From: Candidatus Solirubrobacter pratensis
GTDB lineage: Bacteria; Actinomycetota; Thermoleophilia; Solirubrobacterales; Solirubrobacteraceae
Reading direction: 5' to 3'
DNA: 56,551 nt
Assembly (NCBI RefSeq): GCF_000425945.1
Contig: NZ_AUEK01000020.1
Coordinates: 1-56,551 of the forward strand
Part shown: positions 7,495 to 15,773 of the stretch, piece after piece
How positions within the stretch are numbered: position 1 is the stretch's first letter
Layout of the letters: each line of letters starts with the position of its first letter
Position numbers and translations under genes: made by a program
Notes under the pieces: generated by a model
The model's input: the letters and a program-made list of their open reading frames with translations, nothing else
Told to the model about the DNA's origin: nothing
Databases searched by the model: none

Positions 7495-9111
7495 TCAGGG
7501 ACGTGGCAGATCCGCGAGGTCGCCGTTGGCGGCGGCGATTACGGTGCGGGCGACGCCGTCCCACGAGTAGCGGGCGCGGGTCGTCGCGACGATCGCCTCG
7601 CGGGTGGCCGCGCGAAGATCGCCGGGCGCCGCGAGCCAGCCCGACAACGCGGCGGCGAGCTGCGCGACGGCGTCGTCGCCGAGCTCGAAGGACAGCCATG
7701 CGCGGGCCGGCTCGGGAACCGACGCGGACAGCGTCCGGGCGACCTCCCCGAGCCCTGAGTGGTCGGCGACGACCGGAAACGCGCCGCATGCGGCCGCCTC
7801 CGCGGCGACCATGCCGAACGCCTCGGGGAACGTGCTCGTGACCGCCATCGCCTCGGCGGCCGGCAGGAGGTCGGCGAGCTCGTCGTGATCGAGCCGCCCG
7901 GCCCAGGCGACGCGCTCGCCGAGGCCGCGCGCGGCGGCGACGTAGCTCTCCCGATCCTCGAGGCCGGCGAGGAACGCGCGCAGGTGCGGAAGCTCCTTCC
8001 CGTTCTCGCCGCGCGTCGCCGCCGCGGCGGCGAGATCGCCGGCCGCAAGCGCTTCCGCGAGCCGCTCGAGCCCCTCCCGGAACGCTCCGAACCCGACGAT
8101 CACCAGCCGCGCGCGCGGCTCGCGCGCGAGCACGAGCGGCCAGGCCGCGATCAGCAGCTCCACGCCCTTGGACGCGATCAGCTTGCCGACGAAGACGACG
8201 AGCCTGTCGCCGGGCCCGACGCCCGCCAGCGCCGCCGCGGCCTCGCCGGGGCGGCGGGAGAACGATGACGCGGACGGGATGGCCGCGGTGGGCGATGCGC
8301 CGGCGGCGAGCGGGGACGACGCGGCGCCCAGGGACGCGTCGGCGCCCGCCGACGTCACCGGCGCGTCCAGGCCCTCGGGAGCCTCGGCGACGGCCGCGAG
8401 GCGGGCGCGGAGGGCCTCGAGGCCGGCTCTCGCCTCGTCGTGCGGGCGGGGCGTGAAGCGGGCCACGTCGACGCCGGGCGGGCCCAGCCGCGTCCGGCCG
8501 GGCAGCCCGGGATCCGCCATCGCGGCCCACAGGCTCTCCGCCGTGTGGCGGGAGCCGACGAGCACGCCGTTGGCGCGCGCCAGCCCCTCGGCGGCGTACG
8601 GCGCGAAGCGGGGATGCGGCTTGACGACGTACTCCAGCGCGCTGCCGTGGACCTTGACCGCGTACGGGACGTCCCGCAGCGCGCGGCCGAGGATGACCGG
8701 GCCCATCACGAGGTGGTTCGCGAGCGCGACCTCCGGACGGGCGCGCGCGGCGACGTCGCGCACCGCGGCGACGTTGGCGCCGAGGTACCGGTCGAGCTCG
8801 AAGTCGTCGAGCTCGTAGAACGGGCGCGCTTCGACGCCCTCGTAGCGGTCGGCGACGTAGAGCGGGAGCAGGCCGGCGATGTCCGGCCGGTAGACCGTCG
8901 CGCGCGGCGGGGTGCGGCGCTCGGTGACGGCCAGCTCGCCACCGTCCCAGTCGCCGGCGGCGTCCACCCAGTCGAGCGCGAACGGCTCGCGGTCCTGGCA
9001 GAGCAGGTGGACCTCGTGGCCCGCCCGGACGAACGCGGCGGCCAGCTCGGCGTTGTAGACGTTGGAGCCGGTGCCCTGGAGCAGGTAGCCGTGGAAGATG
9101 AGGATCCGCAC
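7495..9111 (-). CDS. GT4-type glycosyltransferase
   Basis: A 538-residue GT-B fold glycosyltransferase. The N-terminal domain opens with ILIFHGYLLQGTGSNVYNAELA (glycine-rich acceptor-side loop). The C-terminal donor-binding domain contains GDRLVVFVGKLIASKGVELLI and the family hallmark FPEAFGMVAAEAAACG, whose first Glu region binds the nucleotide-sugar donor. Between the halves is an Ala/Ser-rich insert (about residues 235-290) unusual for the family, making it longer than the common 380-420 aa. It would add a sugar to a glycan or lipid; donor and acceptor are unknown. Start is GTG at 9111. Confidence 0.85.
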   Translation of the reverse strand: MRILIFHGYLLQGTGSNVYNAELAAAFVRAGHEVHLLCQDREPFALDWVDAAGDWDGGELAVTERRTPPRATVYRPDIAGLLPLYVADRYEGVEARPFYELDDFELDRYLGANVAAVRDVAARARPEVALANHLVMGPVILGRALRDVPYAVKVHGSALEYVVKPHPRFAPYAAEGLARANGVLVGSRHTAESLWAAMADPGLPGRTRLGPPGVDVARFTPRPHDEARAGLEALRARLAAVAEAPEGLDAPVTSAGADASLGAASSPLAAGASPTAAIPSASSFSRRPGEAAAALAGVGPGDRLVVFVGKLIASKGVELLIAAWPLVLAREPRARLVIVGFGAFREGLERLAEALAAGDLAAAAATRGENGKELPHLRAFLAGLEDRESYVAAARGLGERVAWAGRLDHDELADLLPAAEAMAVTSTFPEAFGMVAAEAAACGAFPVVADHSGLGEVARTLSASVPEPARAWLSFELGDDAVAQLAAALSGWLAAPGDLRAATREAIVATTRARYSWDGVARTVIAAANGDLADLPRP

Positions 9112-9159
9112 GAGCCGCGTAAGAGTAGGACGCCGTTGCCGCTGCTAGGGTCTGCGCCG

Positions 9160-9429
9160 ATGCCCGTGCGTCAGCTGTATCGACTGCGCGCGCCCCGCAC
9201 CGGGCGCGAGGTCCTGATCCCGGCGGAGCCGGGCAAGGTCTACGTGGACGAGGACACCGGCGAGCCGCTCGAGGTGGTCGGGAAGGTCCTTCCACTCGCG
9301 CCGTCGAACTCCAGCCTGCCATGGGCCGTCGATACGCTGAGGTTCTGCAACTGGTGCGATCAGCCTGCGCAGAAGGACCTCAACGATTGCCCGACGTGCG
9401 GCCGCCGGATGGCCGCGCTGCCCCGCTGA
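9160..9429 (+). CDS. Small zinc-ribbon protein
   Basis: An 89-residue protein with an N-terminal beta-rich part (VRQLYRLRAPRTGREVLIPAEPGKVYVDEDTG) and a C-terminal four-cysteine ribbon, CNWC...CPTC. The Cys pairs should bind zinc. Function is unknown. ATG at 9160 is divergent from the glycosyltransferase gene with a 48-nt gap. It is followed 11 nt later by the lipoprotein gene, suggesting cotranscription. Confidence 0.65.
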   Translation: MPVRQLYRLRAPRTGREVLIPAEPGKVYVDEDTGEPLEVVGKVLPLAPSNSSLPWAVDTLRFCNWCDQPAQKDLNDCPTCGRRMAALPR

Positions 9430-9440
9430 GAGGAGGCCCC

Positions 9441-9839
9441 GTGCGCCTCGCGCGCCTCGCCACCCCGATCGCCGTGCTCACACTCGCCCTCGCCGGCTGC
9501 GGCGGCGGCTCGAAGGTCGCCGTCCAGGAGGTCCCGGGCGGCGCGTCCGACGTGACCGTCAAGGGCGGCGAAGCGCTCGCTCCGAAGCCGACCGCGACCG
9601 CGACGCCGACCGTCTCCGCAACCGCCACGCCGGAGGCCGACACGACGTCGGGCGCGACGACGCAGCAACAGCAGCAGACGCAGCAGAGCACGACGCCGCA
9701 GAACACCACGCCCACGCAGCAGAGCACCCCGCAGCCGAGCGCCGGAGGCGGCGCCGCAGCACCCGAGGCGACGCCTGCCCCGGGCAGCGACGCGCAGCAG
9801 TTCGAGACGTTCTGCCAGCAGAACCCGGGCGCCTGCTGA
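9441..9839 (+). CDS. Thr/Gln-rich lipoprotein
   Basis: A 132-residue putative lipoprotein. The signal VRLARLATPIAVLTLALAGC ends in a lipobox (LAGC). The mature part is low-complexity, with TATPT repeats and a QQQQQTQQST run, and ends in DAQQFETFCQQNPGAC with two cysteines. It looks like a cell-surface stalk rather than an enzyme. GTG at 9441 follows AGGAGG at 9431-9436 with good spacing, which fixes the start. Confidence 0.7.
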   Translation: MRLARLATPIAVLTLALAGCGGGSKVAVQEVPGGASDVTVKGGEALAPKPTATATPTVSATATPEADTTSGATTQQQQQTQQSTTPQNTTPTQQSTPQPSAGGGAAAPEATPAPGSDAQQFETFCQQNPGAC

Positions 9840-10056
9840 GGCGCGCGGCGCGGTGACGCCGCGGGGGGCCCTCGTAGGCCCTTGGACGCATGTTCGCCCC
9901 GGCGATTCCGCGCCCCGCCGCGCCCGCCCGCGGGGCCCGTCGAAACGCCCTAAAGCTCGCCCCGGGGAGGCCGATCACCGGGCCATCCTTCACGGAAAGC
10001 GTTCGGCTCTGCATATTGCATCGGAATCCAGAGCGGCGAACGTCCGCTCACCCCTG

Positions 10057-12141
10057 ATGTCCCTCGCGCGCGCGGCGGCGGAGGCGGGCACCGCCGGCGA
10101 GCTGGATGCGGCGCTGAAGGACGCGGTCGCCGAGCTGCTCGGTGCCGGCGAGCTGCACGTGCTCGCCGTCAGCCACGACGGAACCAGCGCGGACGGCGAG
10201 CTCGTCGCCGAGCGCGGCACCGAGCACCTGCGCTTCGGCAGCGGCCCGTCCGCCACCGCGACGGCGATCGCCACCGGCCGCCCGTTCCCCGTTTCGGACC
10301 TGCCCTCGAGCACCGAGGTCATGCGCAGCATGGCCGATCGGTCGGCGGCGGCCTGCGCCCTGTTCATCCCCGTCGGCTGGGAAGGCGCCGTACGGCGCGT
10401 CGCGATCGCCACCTGGGAGGCGCCCAACCCGCTCGACGCCGCCACGCTCGAGCTCGCCGAGCTGCTCGCGACCCAGGCCGCGCCGGGCTATTCGCGTCTG
10501 GAGACCGCCGAGCGCCGCTCCGCGGCGTCCGAGCAGGACCAGGCGGTCGTGCGCGCCGGCCGCGCCCTGAACGAGTCGCTCGACCTTCAGGAGGTCCTGC
10601 TGACGCTCGCGCGGGAGGTCGCGCAGGCGCTCGGCGCAGACTCCGCCGGTGTCTATCTCGGCGACGCCCAGACCGGCGCGATCGCCACCGCGGGCTACGG
10701 GGTCGCCGAGAGCTGGACCGGCGTCGCGCTCGCGCCCGGCAAGGGCGTGGCCGGCCGTGTGCTCGTCACCGGCCGCCCCTTCCGCACCAACGACTACGAC
10801 CGCGACGTCGAGCCCGCCGGGCACGAGAGCCTGACCGGCTTCCGCAGCGCCCTCGCGGTGCCGATGGTGTGGGACGAGGAACTGCGCGGCGCCGTCAGCC
10901 TCGGCTGGAAGTCGCACCGCCACTTCTTCGACGACGAGATCCGGACCGTCGAGGCGATCGCCGGCCTCGCCGCCGTCGCGTGCCGCAACGCCGAGGCCTA
11001 CGAGCACGTCCAGCACGTCGCCCGCACCGACGCGCTCACCGGCGTCCTCAACCACGGCGCGATGCAGATGCGCATCCGCGAGGAGATCGCCCGCGCCCGC
11101 CGCGACGGCCATCCGCTCGGCTGCGTGATCCTCGACCTCGACGACTTCAAGCGCGTCAACGACACCCGCGGCCACGCCGCGGGCGATGAGCTGCTCCGCC
11201 GCGTCGCGCGCCTGCTCCAGGCCGAGCTGCGCCCGTACGACCAGGTCGCCCGCTACGGCGGCGACGAGTTCGTCCTGCTGCTCCCCGGCTCCGACGAGCC
11301 GACCACCGCGGCCGTCGCCGAGCGCTGCCGCGACTCGATCGGCGGCGCCTGCTCGATCGGCGTCGCCGCATGGCACGACGGACTGGACGCCGACGGTCTG
11401 CTCGAGCAGGCCGACCGCGCGCTGATGCTCGCCAAGCGCACCGGCAAGGGCCGCGTCGCGGTCGCCAACGCGGAGGTCGAGCGCGAGCTCGCCCTGCTGC
11501 AGTCCCAGAGCGGATCCCCCGCCGCCGTGCAGGCGCTCGCGGCCGCGATCGAGGAGCGCGACGGCCGCACGCACGAGCACTCCGAGCGCGTCGTCCACCT
11601 CTCCCGCGGCGTCGCGATGATGCTCGGGCTGGCGACCGACCACGTCGAGCGGATCGCCCACGCCGCGCTGCTGCACGACGTCGGCAAGCTGGCGATCCCG
11701 GCCGAGATCCTCGACAAGAACGGCCCGCTCACCCGCGAGGAGTGGCACGTCATGGCCGAGCACCCGGTCGTCGGCGAGCGCATCCTGATGCGGACCAAGG
11801 ACCTGTCCGGCCTCGCGCCGATCGTCCGCCACGAGCACGAGCACTGGGACGGCACCGGCTACCCCGACGGGCTCGAGCGGCACCGCATCCCGCTCGGCTC
11901 GCGCGTGATCTTCGCCTGCGACGCCTACATCGCGATGACCGCCGCGCGCCCCTACCGCGCCGCGCTGCCCCCCGAGCAGGCGGTCGCCGAGCTGCGCGCC
12001 GGCGCCGGGACCCAGTTCGATCCCGACGTCGTCGACGCGCTGCTGGACCTGCTCGGCCACAACGCCCCCAAGGTCCCGGACCGCGCGCGCAACGTGAGGC
12101 TCGCGGCGGCGCCGCCGCGGCCGCCTACTGGCCGGCGGTAG
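10057..12141 (+). CDS. GAF-GGDEF-HD-GYP cyclic-di-GMP enzyme
   Basis: A 694-residue cytoplasmic signalling enzyme. Two N-terminal GAF-like sensor regions (about 1-150 and 165-320) are followed by a diguanylate cyclase domain with intact GGDEF at 401-405. The inhibitory I-site RPYD lies five residues upstream. The C-terminal half is an HD-GYP phosphodiesterase with H540-D541 in LLHDVGK and GYP at 601-603 in HEHWDGTGYP. Both the making and breaking sites for c-di-GMP look intact, so the GAF domains probably select the output. Codon usage upstream of ATG 10057 is not coding-like, so the longer frame from 9853 was rejected. The 3' end overlaps a convergent gene by 17 nt. Confidence 0.88.
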   Translation: MSLARAAAEAGTAGELDAALKDAVAELLGAGELHVLAVSHDGTSADGELVAERGTEHLRFGSGPSATATAIATGRPFPVSDLPSSTEVMRSMADRSAAACALFIPVGWEGAVRRVAIATWEAPNPLDAATLELAELLATQAAPGYSRLETAERRSAASEQDQAVVRAGRALNESLDLQEVLLTLAREVAQALGADSAGVYLGDAQTGAIATAGYGVAESWTGVALAPGKGVAGRVLVTGRPFRTNDYDRDVEPAGHESLTGFRSALAVPMVWDEELRGAVSLGWKSHRHFFDDEIRTVEAIAGLAAVACRNAEAYEHVQHVARTDALTGVLNHGAMQMRIREEIARARRDGHPLGCVILDLDDFKRVNDTRGHAAGDELLRRVARLLQAELRPYDQVARYGGDEFVLLLPGSDEPTTAAVAERCRDSIGGACSIGVAAWHDGLDADGLLEQADRALMLAKRTGKGRVAVANAEVERELALLQSQSGSPAAVQALAAAIEERDGRTHEHSERVVHLSRGVAMMLGLATDHVERIAHAALLHDVGKLAIPAEILDKNGPLTREEWHVMAEHPVVGERILMRTKDLSGLAPIVRHEHEHWDGTGYPDGLERHRIPLGSRVIFACDAYIAMTAARPYRAALPPEQAVAELRAGAGTQFDPDVVDALLDLLGHNAPKVPDRARNVRLAAAPPRPPTGRR

Positions 12142-12844
12142 GCGTCGGAGTGGGAGTCGGCGTCGCGGTCGGCGTGGGAGTCGGCGTTGCCGCCGCGTTC
12201 GGCACCGGGCGCGTGATCAGCGTCGCCGAGTAGGTCAGCCGCGCCTTGTACAGGCAGCGGTACTGCACCTGCGTGTCGAGCCGCTGCTGCGCGGTCTGCG
12301 AGCTCGTGTCCGTGCACTTGTCGAGCGCGCGCGACGCGCGCCAGCTCGAGTGGTCGGTGAGCAGCTGCGTGAGCGCGGGCGCCCACGTCGGTACGGTCAG
12401 CGCCATCACGTCGCCCTTCTTGACGTTGAGCGCGCGACTGAGCGGGAACTGGACCGTCTGGCCGAAGAAGGGCTGCAGCGGCTGCACCGGGCTCTGCGTG
12501 ATGGTGCGCGCGGATAGCTTCTTGCCGAGCCGGATGACCGTGAGCCGCGCCGAGGCGACCCCGCCGAGGCTCTTGTTGAAGAAGGCCGTCTGCTCGTCGG
12601 TGGGCTTGCCGAGCGTGATCGTCCAGGCGACGATCTTGCCGTCCTCCGGAGCGGCGAAGGTGTTGCGTTCGTCGGCGACCTTGACCTGGTAGCCGGTGGT
12701 GCGCGAGACAGCGAGGCACGGGCTGTCCGGGCAGGCGGGGGCGGCGTCGGTGCGGCCGACTTCGACGATCTTCGCCGACGCCGACGCGGCGCAGACAAGC
12801 GTGACGGCGACGGCCGCGCCGGCGGTCAGCGTGGACTTGAGCAT
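12125..12844 (-). CDS. Secreted protein with C-terminal Pro-Thr tail
   Basis: A 239-residue exported protein. The signal peptide is MLKSTLTAGAAVAVTLVCAA followed by SASA. The mature region contains CPDSPC and later KC/RC cysteines that could form disulfides, and segments such as GKIVAWTITLGKP and SARLTVIRLGKK suggest beta structure. It ends in about 22 residues of TPTPTA repeats. I do not recognise the family. Start at 12844 gives a proper signal peptide. It overlaps the convergent c-di-GMP gene, and the overlap lies inside the repeat tail. Confidence 0.7.
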   Translation of the reverse strand: MLKSTLTAGAAVAVTLVCAASASAKIVEVGRTDAAPACPDSPCLAVSRTTGYQVKVADERNTFAAPEDGKIVAWTITLGKPTDEQTAFFNKSLGGVASARLTVIRLGKKLSARTITQSPVQPLQPFFGQTVQFPLSRALNVKKGDVMALTVPTWAPALTQLLTDHSSWRASRALDKCTDTSSQTAQQRLDTQVQYRCLYKARLTYSATLITRPVPNAAATPTPTPTATPTPTPTPTAGQ

Positions 12845-12910
12845 CGCGCCATTGAACACCAAGGACGCCCGGGGGGTGCGGTACCCCGGGCTTCCTGACG
12901 CGCTTCGGGT

Positions 12911-13114
12911 CTACAGCTTGGTGACGTTGACCGCCTTCGGACCCTTGTCGCCGTTCTCCTCCTCGAACGAGACCTTGCTGCCCTCGCTCAGCGACCTGTA
13001 GCCATCGCCCATGATGCCGCTGAAGTGGACGAAGAGGTCACGACCTCCCCCGTCGGGCGTGATGAAACCGAAGCCCTTCTCGTCCGAGAACCACTTGACC
13101 GTACCGGTGCCCAC
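12911..13114 (-). CDS. Cold-shock protein
   Basis: A 67-residue single cold-shock domain, exactly the usual CspA length. RNP1 is KGFGFI and RNP2 is LFVHF; the opening [14 protein letters not shown] is diagnostic. It binds single-stranded RNA and DNA and unwinds RNA secondary structure. Start is GTG at 13114; the extra 40 codons in the open frame upstream do not belong to the family. The 144-nt space to the upstream HIT gene on the same strand is long enough for a regulatory 5' leader, as in other csp genes. Confidence 0.93.
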   Translation of the reverse strand: MGTGTVKWFSDEKGFGFITPDGGGRDLFVHFSGIMGDGYRSLSEGSKVSFEEENGDKGPKAVNVTKL

Positions 13115-13258
13115 GAATGACCCCACTTGCTGCTTCGGCGCGCGAAGCACGCCGCACTCATTTCGACCGGCCGGTGCGCCGGTCCCAACGAACGGAGACC
13201 GTATACAGTTGGCGCCTTCCCGCGCAAGGACCAAAGACCACCGAGTGCGTGGAGATGT

Positions 13259-13672
13259 CTACTCACTCAGCCGCGCGGCGGCCGCCGCGATCTCGTCCCG
13301 ATCGCCCGGCGCGGGCTGCCAGGGCAACTGCAGCGGGTCGTTCACGTAGCGCGGGATCACGTGCACGTGAAAGTGGAAGACCGTCTGCCACGCCGCGGCC
13401 CCGCACGAGTTGAGCAGGTTCACGCCATCCGCGCCGAGCTTGTCGCTGACGCGCGCGGCCATGATCTGCGCGGTCCGCGTGCAGGCGGCGAGATCCTCCG
13501 GAGCGACGGACAGCAGGTCGACGGCGTGCTCGCGGGGGACCACCAGCAGGTGTCCGCGGGTGCCCGGGTTGATGTCCATGAACGCGATCGTGCGTTCGTC
13601 CTCGTACACGCGCGTGGCGGGGATGTCCCCTGCGACGATCTTGCAGAACAGGCAATCGGGATCGGCGGCCAT
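13259..13672 (-). CDS. HIT-family nucleotide hydrolase
   Basis: A 137-residue histidine-triad protein. The catalytic motif HFHVHVIPR is present, together with the N-terminal CLFCKIVAGDIPATRVYED and the DINPGTRGHLLVVP segment. HIT enzymes hydrolyse nucleoside phosphoramidates or related adenylylated metabolites; the precise substrate is not readable. ATG at 13672 is preceded by a few hundred bases of repeat sequence. Confidence 0.92.
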   Translation of the reverse strand: MAADPDCLFCKIVAGDIPATRVYEDERTIAFMDINPGTRGHLLVVPREHAVDLLSVAPEDLAACTRTAQIMAARVSDKLGADGVNLLNSCGAAAWQTVFHFHVHVIPRYVNDPLQLPWQPAPGDRDEIAAAAARLSE

Positions 13673-14079
13673 GGGCCCAGGCTACGCGTTCCGGAGCCGC
13701 CGTCCACTCACGACGCCTCCTCCACGCGTTCGAGGCAGGCCCGGAGAACTGCGCGGGTGAGGGGATGCGGGTCTGTCTTGCCCGGCGACGTGATGGTCAC
13801 GAGCGATCATCCCTGCGGCGCGGTTCGCGCGCGAACGACGATCCCCGCGTCAAACGATCATCCGGCCGCGCCGGCAAACTGACTCGCTGCCTTACCAGCG
13901 CAGTTCGCCCGACTTGCGGGCCAGCCGCGCGGAGACCCGGCGGGCGTTGCGGGCTCCGCGAACTGCGCGGGTGAGGGGATGCGGGTCTGTCTCGCCCGCC
14001 GGGTGACGCCGCGGTCACGAGCGATCATCGCGGTGGCGCGGTTCGCGCACGAACGATCACCGCCGCGCACGGGCGCCAC

Positions 14080-14128
14080 GGGGTGCCTTACGAACCTTCG
14101 AACTATTCGAAGTTTCGTAGGGCACCCC
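14080..14128. repeat. Inserted long inverted repeat
   Basis: Arms 14080-14102 and 14106-14128 are 23 nt each, pair with two mismatches, and are separated by CTA. The arms contain TTACGAA and TTCGAA blocks, far more AT-rich than the surroundings. The element is absent from the neighbouring copy of the host repeat, so it looks inserted. No transposase is present. Confidence 0.8.
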
Positions 14129-14231
14129 TCGCGTGGCCGCCTCAAACGATCATCCGGCCCGCGCCGACAGGCTGACTTGCTCCCTTACCAGCGCAGTTCG
14201 CCGGACCCGTGGCGCGGCCGCGCGGAGACCC

Positions 14232-14300
14232 GGGCGTTGCCGAATCGGGCAGACCCCGGGGCGTTGCCGAACCGGGCAGACCCCGGGGTTGCCGAATCGG
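14232..14300. repeat. 27-bp tandem repeats
   Basis: The block GGCGTTGCCGAATCGGGCAG plus ACCCCG occurs at about 14232-14258 and 14259-14285. A third, shortened copy (GGTTGCCGAATCGGG) ends near 14300. The first two copies differ by one base. Confidence 0.7.
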
Positions 14301-14356
14301 GAGCGAGGGGTGCGGGCCGCGCCGCGGCAGGGTGCGGCGCGGGCCTGGCTTGTGGC

Positions 14357-15670
14357 TCAGAACGTGCCGAGCGCCTTCGTGATCTGGGCGTCGGCCGCCT
14401 TCATGGCGTCAGCGGGGGTGACCTTGCCCGCGAGGGCGGCGTTGACGTTGTTGTAGATCGCCTGGGAGATCTGCGGGTAGACCGGGCTGACCGGGCGGGC
14501 CTTGGCCTGGCTGACGGCCGCCTTGAGCTCTGAGGCGAACGGGTACTTCTTCTGGATCGCGGGATCGTCGTAGACCGACGCGATCGTCGGGGCGAGCGAG
14601 AACTGGTCGAACGACTCGGTCTGCCACTCCTTGCCGGTGAAGAAGTCGATCCACTTCAGCGCCGCGCCCGGGTTCTTGCTGTACACGCTGATGACGTTGT
14701 TGTGGCCGCCGAGGATGCCGGCCTTGCCGCCGCCCTCGAAGGTCGGGAACGGCATGACCTTGAACTTGCCCGCCACCTTGGTGCCCTTCTTCTCCCCGAG
14801 GCTGTAGGCGTAGGGCCAGTTGCGCATGAACGTCGCCTTGCCGCTCTCGAAGTAGCGGCGCGACTCCTCCTCCATGTAGGTCGTGACGCCGTTGGCGGCG
14901 ATTCCGCCCTTGACGCCGTCGACCATGAACTGCAGCGCCTTGACGTTGGCCGGCGAGTTGATCTCGGACTTCTTGCCGTCGTCGGAGAGCACCTTGCCGC
15001 CCGCCGCGAACGCGAGCTCGAGGAAGTCGCAGGTCAGGCCCTCATAGGGCGCGCCCTGATAGACGATGCCGTCGTTGGCCTTGGCCTCCTCGTAGACCTG
15101 CTGCCAGGTCGTCGGCGGCGTCTTGACTTGATCGTCGCGGTAATACAGGAACGCCGCGTCGGTCGTCTGCGGCACCGCCCAGATCTTGCCGTCGTAGGTC
15201 GCCGTCTGCAGCGTCGCCGGAATGATCTCCGACTCGCGGCTCTTGATATACGGCGTCATGTCATAGATCCACTTCTGCGACGCGAACTCCGCCGTCCAGA
15301 TCACGTCCGCGTCGAACACGTCGCACTCGCCCGACTTGGCCTCCTGGCGCTGCACGAACTGCTGACGCTGCTCGTCCGCCGACGTCGAGAACTCGATCAG
15401 CTTGACCGTCACGCCCGTGTTCATCGCGTTGAACTTCTTCACCGCCGCGACCACGTTGCCCGACGTGTCCTTGCCCTGGCAGTAGTTGATCGTCCCCTTC
15501 GCACCGTTCATCAAGCCGGGGTCGATCGCCTTCGCGCCCTTGGTCGCCCCCGTCGACTTGCCGGCACTCGACGCGTTCCCCGGCGACGAGCTTCCTCCGT
15601 TGTCGCTCCCGCACGCCGCGACGGCGATCGCGCATGCCGTGGCGAGCGCAAATCCGATGCGGATTCTCAT
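14357..15670 (-). CDS. Sugar ABC transporter substrate-binding lipoprotein
   Basis: A 437-residue extracellular solute-binding protein (family 1). The lipoprotein signal ends AVAAC (C20), followed by a Ser/Gly linker and two lobes. Typical segments are DVFDADVIWTAEFASQKWIYDMTPYI, GKIWAVPQTTDAAFLYYRDD and the aromatic FMRNWPYAY likely to line the sugar pocket. It should capture an oligosaccharide for import. A purine-rich GGAGGAGG precedes ATG 15670. Permease and ATPase genes, usually adjacent, are not in the window. The divergent LacI regulator and GH13 enzyme suggest an alpha-glucoside ligand; this is inference. Confidence 0.88.
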   Translation of the reverse strand: MRIRIGFALATACAIAVAACGSDNGGSSSPGNASSAGKSTGATKGAKAIDPGLMNGAKGTINYCQGKDTSGNVVAAVKKFNAMNTGVTVKLIEFSTSADEQRQQFVQRQEAKSGECDVFDADVIWTAEFASQKWIYDMTPYIKSRESEIIPATLQTATYDGKIWAVPQTTDAAFLYYRDDQVKTPPTTWQQVYEEAKANDGIVYQGAPYEGLTCDFLELAFAAGGKVLSDDGKKSEINSPANVKALQFMVDGVKGGIAANGVTTYMEEESRRYFESGKATFMRNWPYAYSLGEKKGTKVAGKFKVMPFPTFEGGGKAGILGGHNNVISVYSKNPGAALKWIDFFTGKEWQTESFDQFSLAPTIASVYDDPAIQKKYPFASELKAAVSQAKARPVSPVYPQISQAIYNNVNAALAGKVTPADAMKAADAQITKALGTF

Positions 15671-15699
15671 TAGTGCTCCTCCTCCCCTAGCTGCCATAC

Positions 15700-15728
15700 T
15701 GGAACCGGTCCCACTGGGACCGGTTCCA
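15700..15728. promoter_or_regulatory. Probable LacI-type operator
   Basis: A perfect inverted repeat of 14-nt arms (15700-15713 and 15715-15728) around one central C. Each arm contains ACCGGT, itself the CpG-centred core typical of LacI-family sites. It lies between the divergent binding-protein gene and the LacI gene, so binding could repress both. Confidence 0.75.
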
Positions 15729-15773
15729 ATGATCCAACCCGTGTCAAGCCCCCACGACTACGCTCAGTCGCCC

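Larger units (their letters stand above)
13673..14356. repeat. Gene-free repeat patch
   Basis: No ORF here has coding-like composition. It holds two imperfect copies of one element. Copy 1 (about 13746-13959) and copy 2 (about 13960-14245) both start GAACTGCGCGGGTGAGGGGA and share a later block, CTTACCAGCGCAGTTCGCC at 13891 and 14184. Copy 2 is longer by about 74 nt because of an insertion holding a hairpin. Each copy has a near-palindrome: GTTCGCGCGCGAAC at 13823-13836 and the same with one mismatch at 14041-14054. Confidence 0.75.

Noticed and set aside
14232..14300. Possible CRISPR array
   Set aside because: The 27-bp units abut directly without spacers and there are no cas genes.
14133..14456. 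ORFs across the repeat patch
   Set aside because: They translate tandem repeats and overlap the end of the sugar-binding gene; composition is not coding-like.
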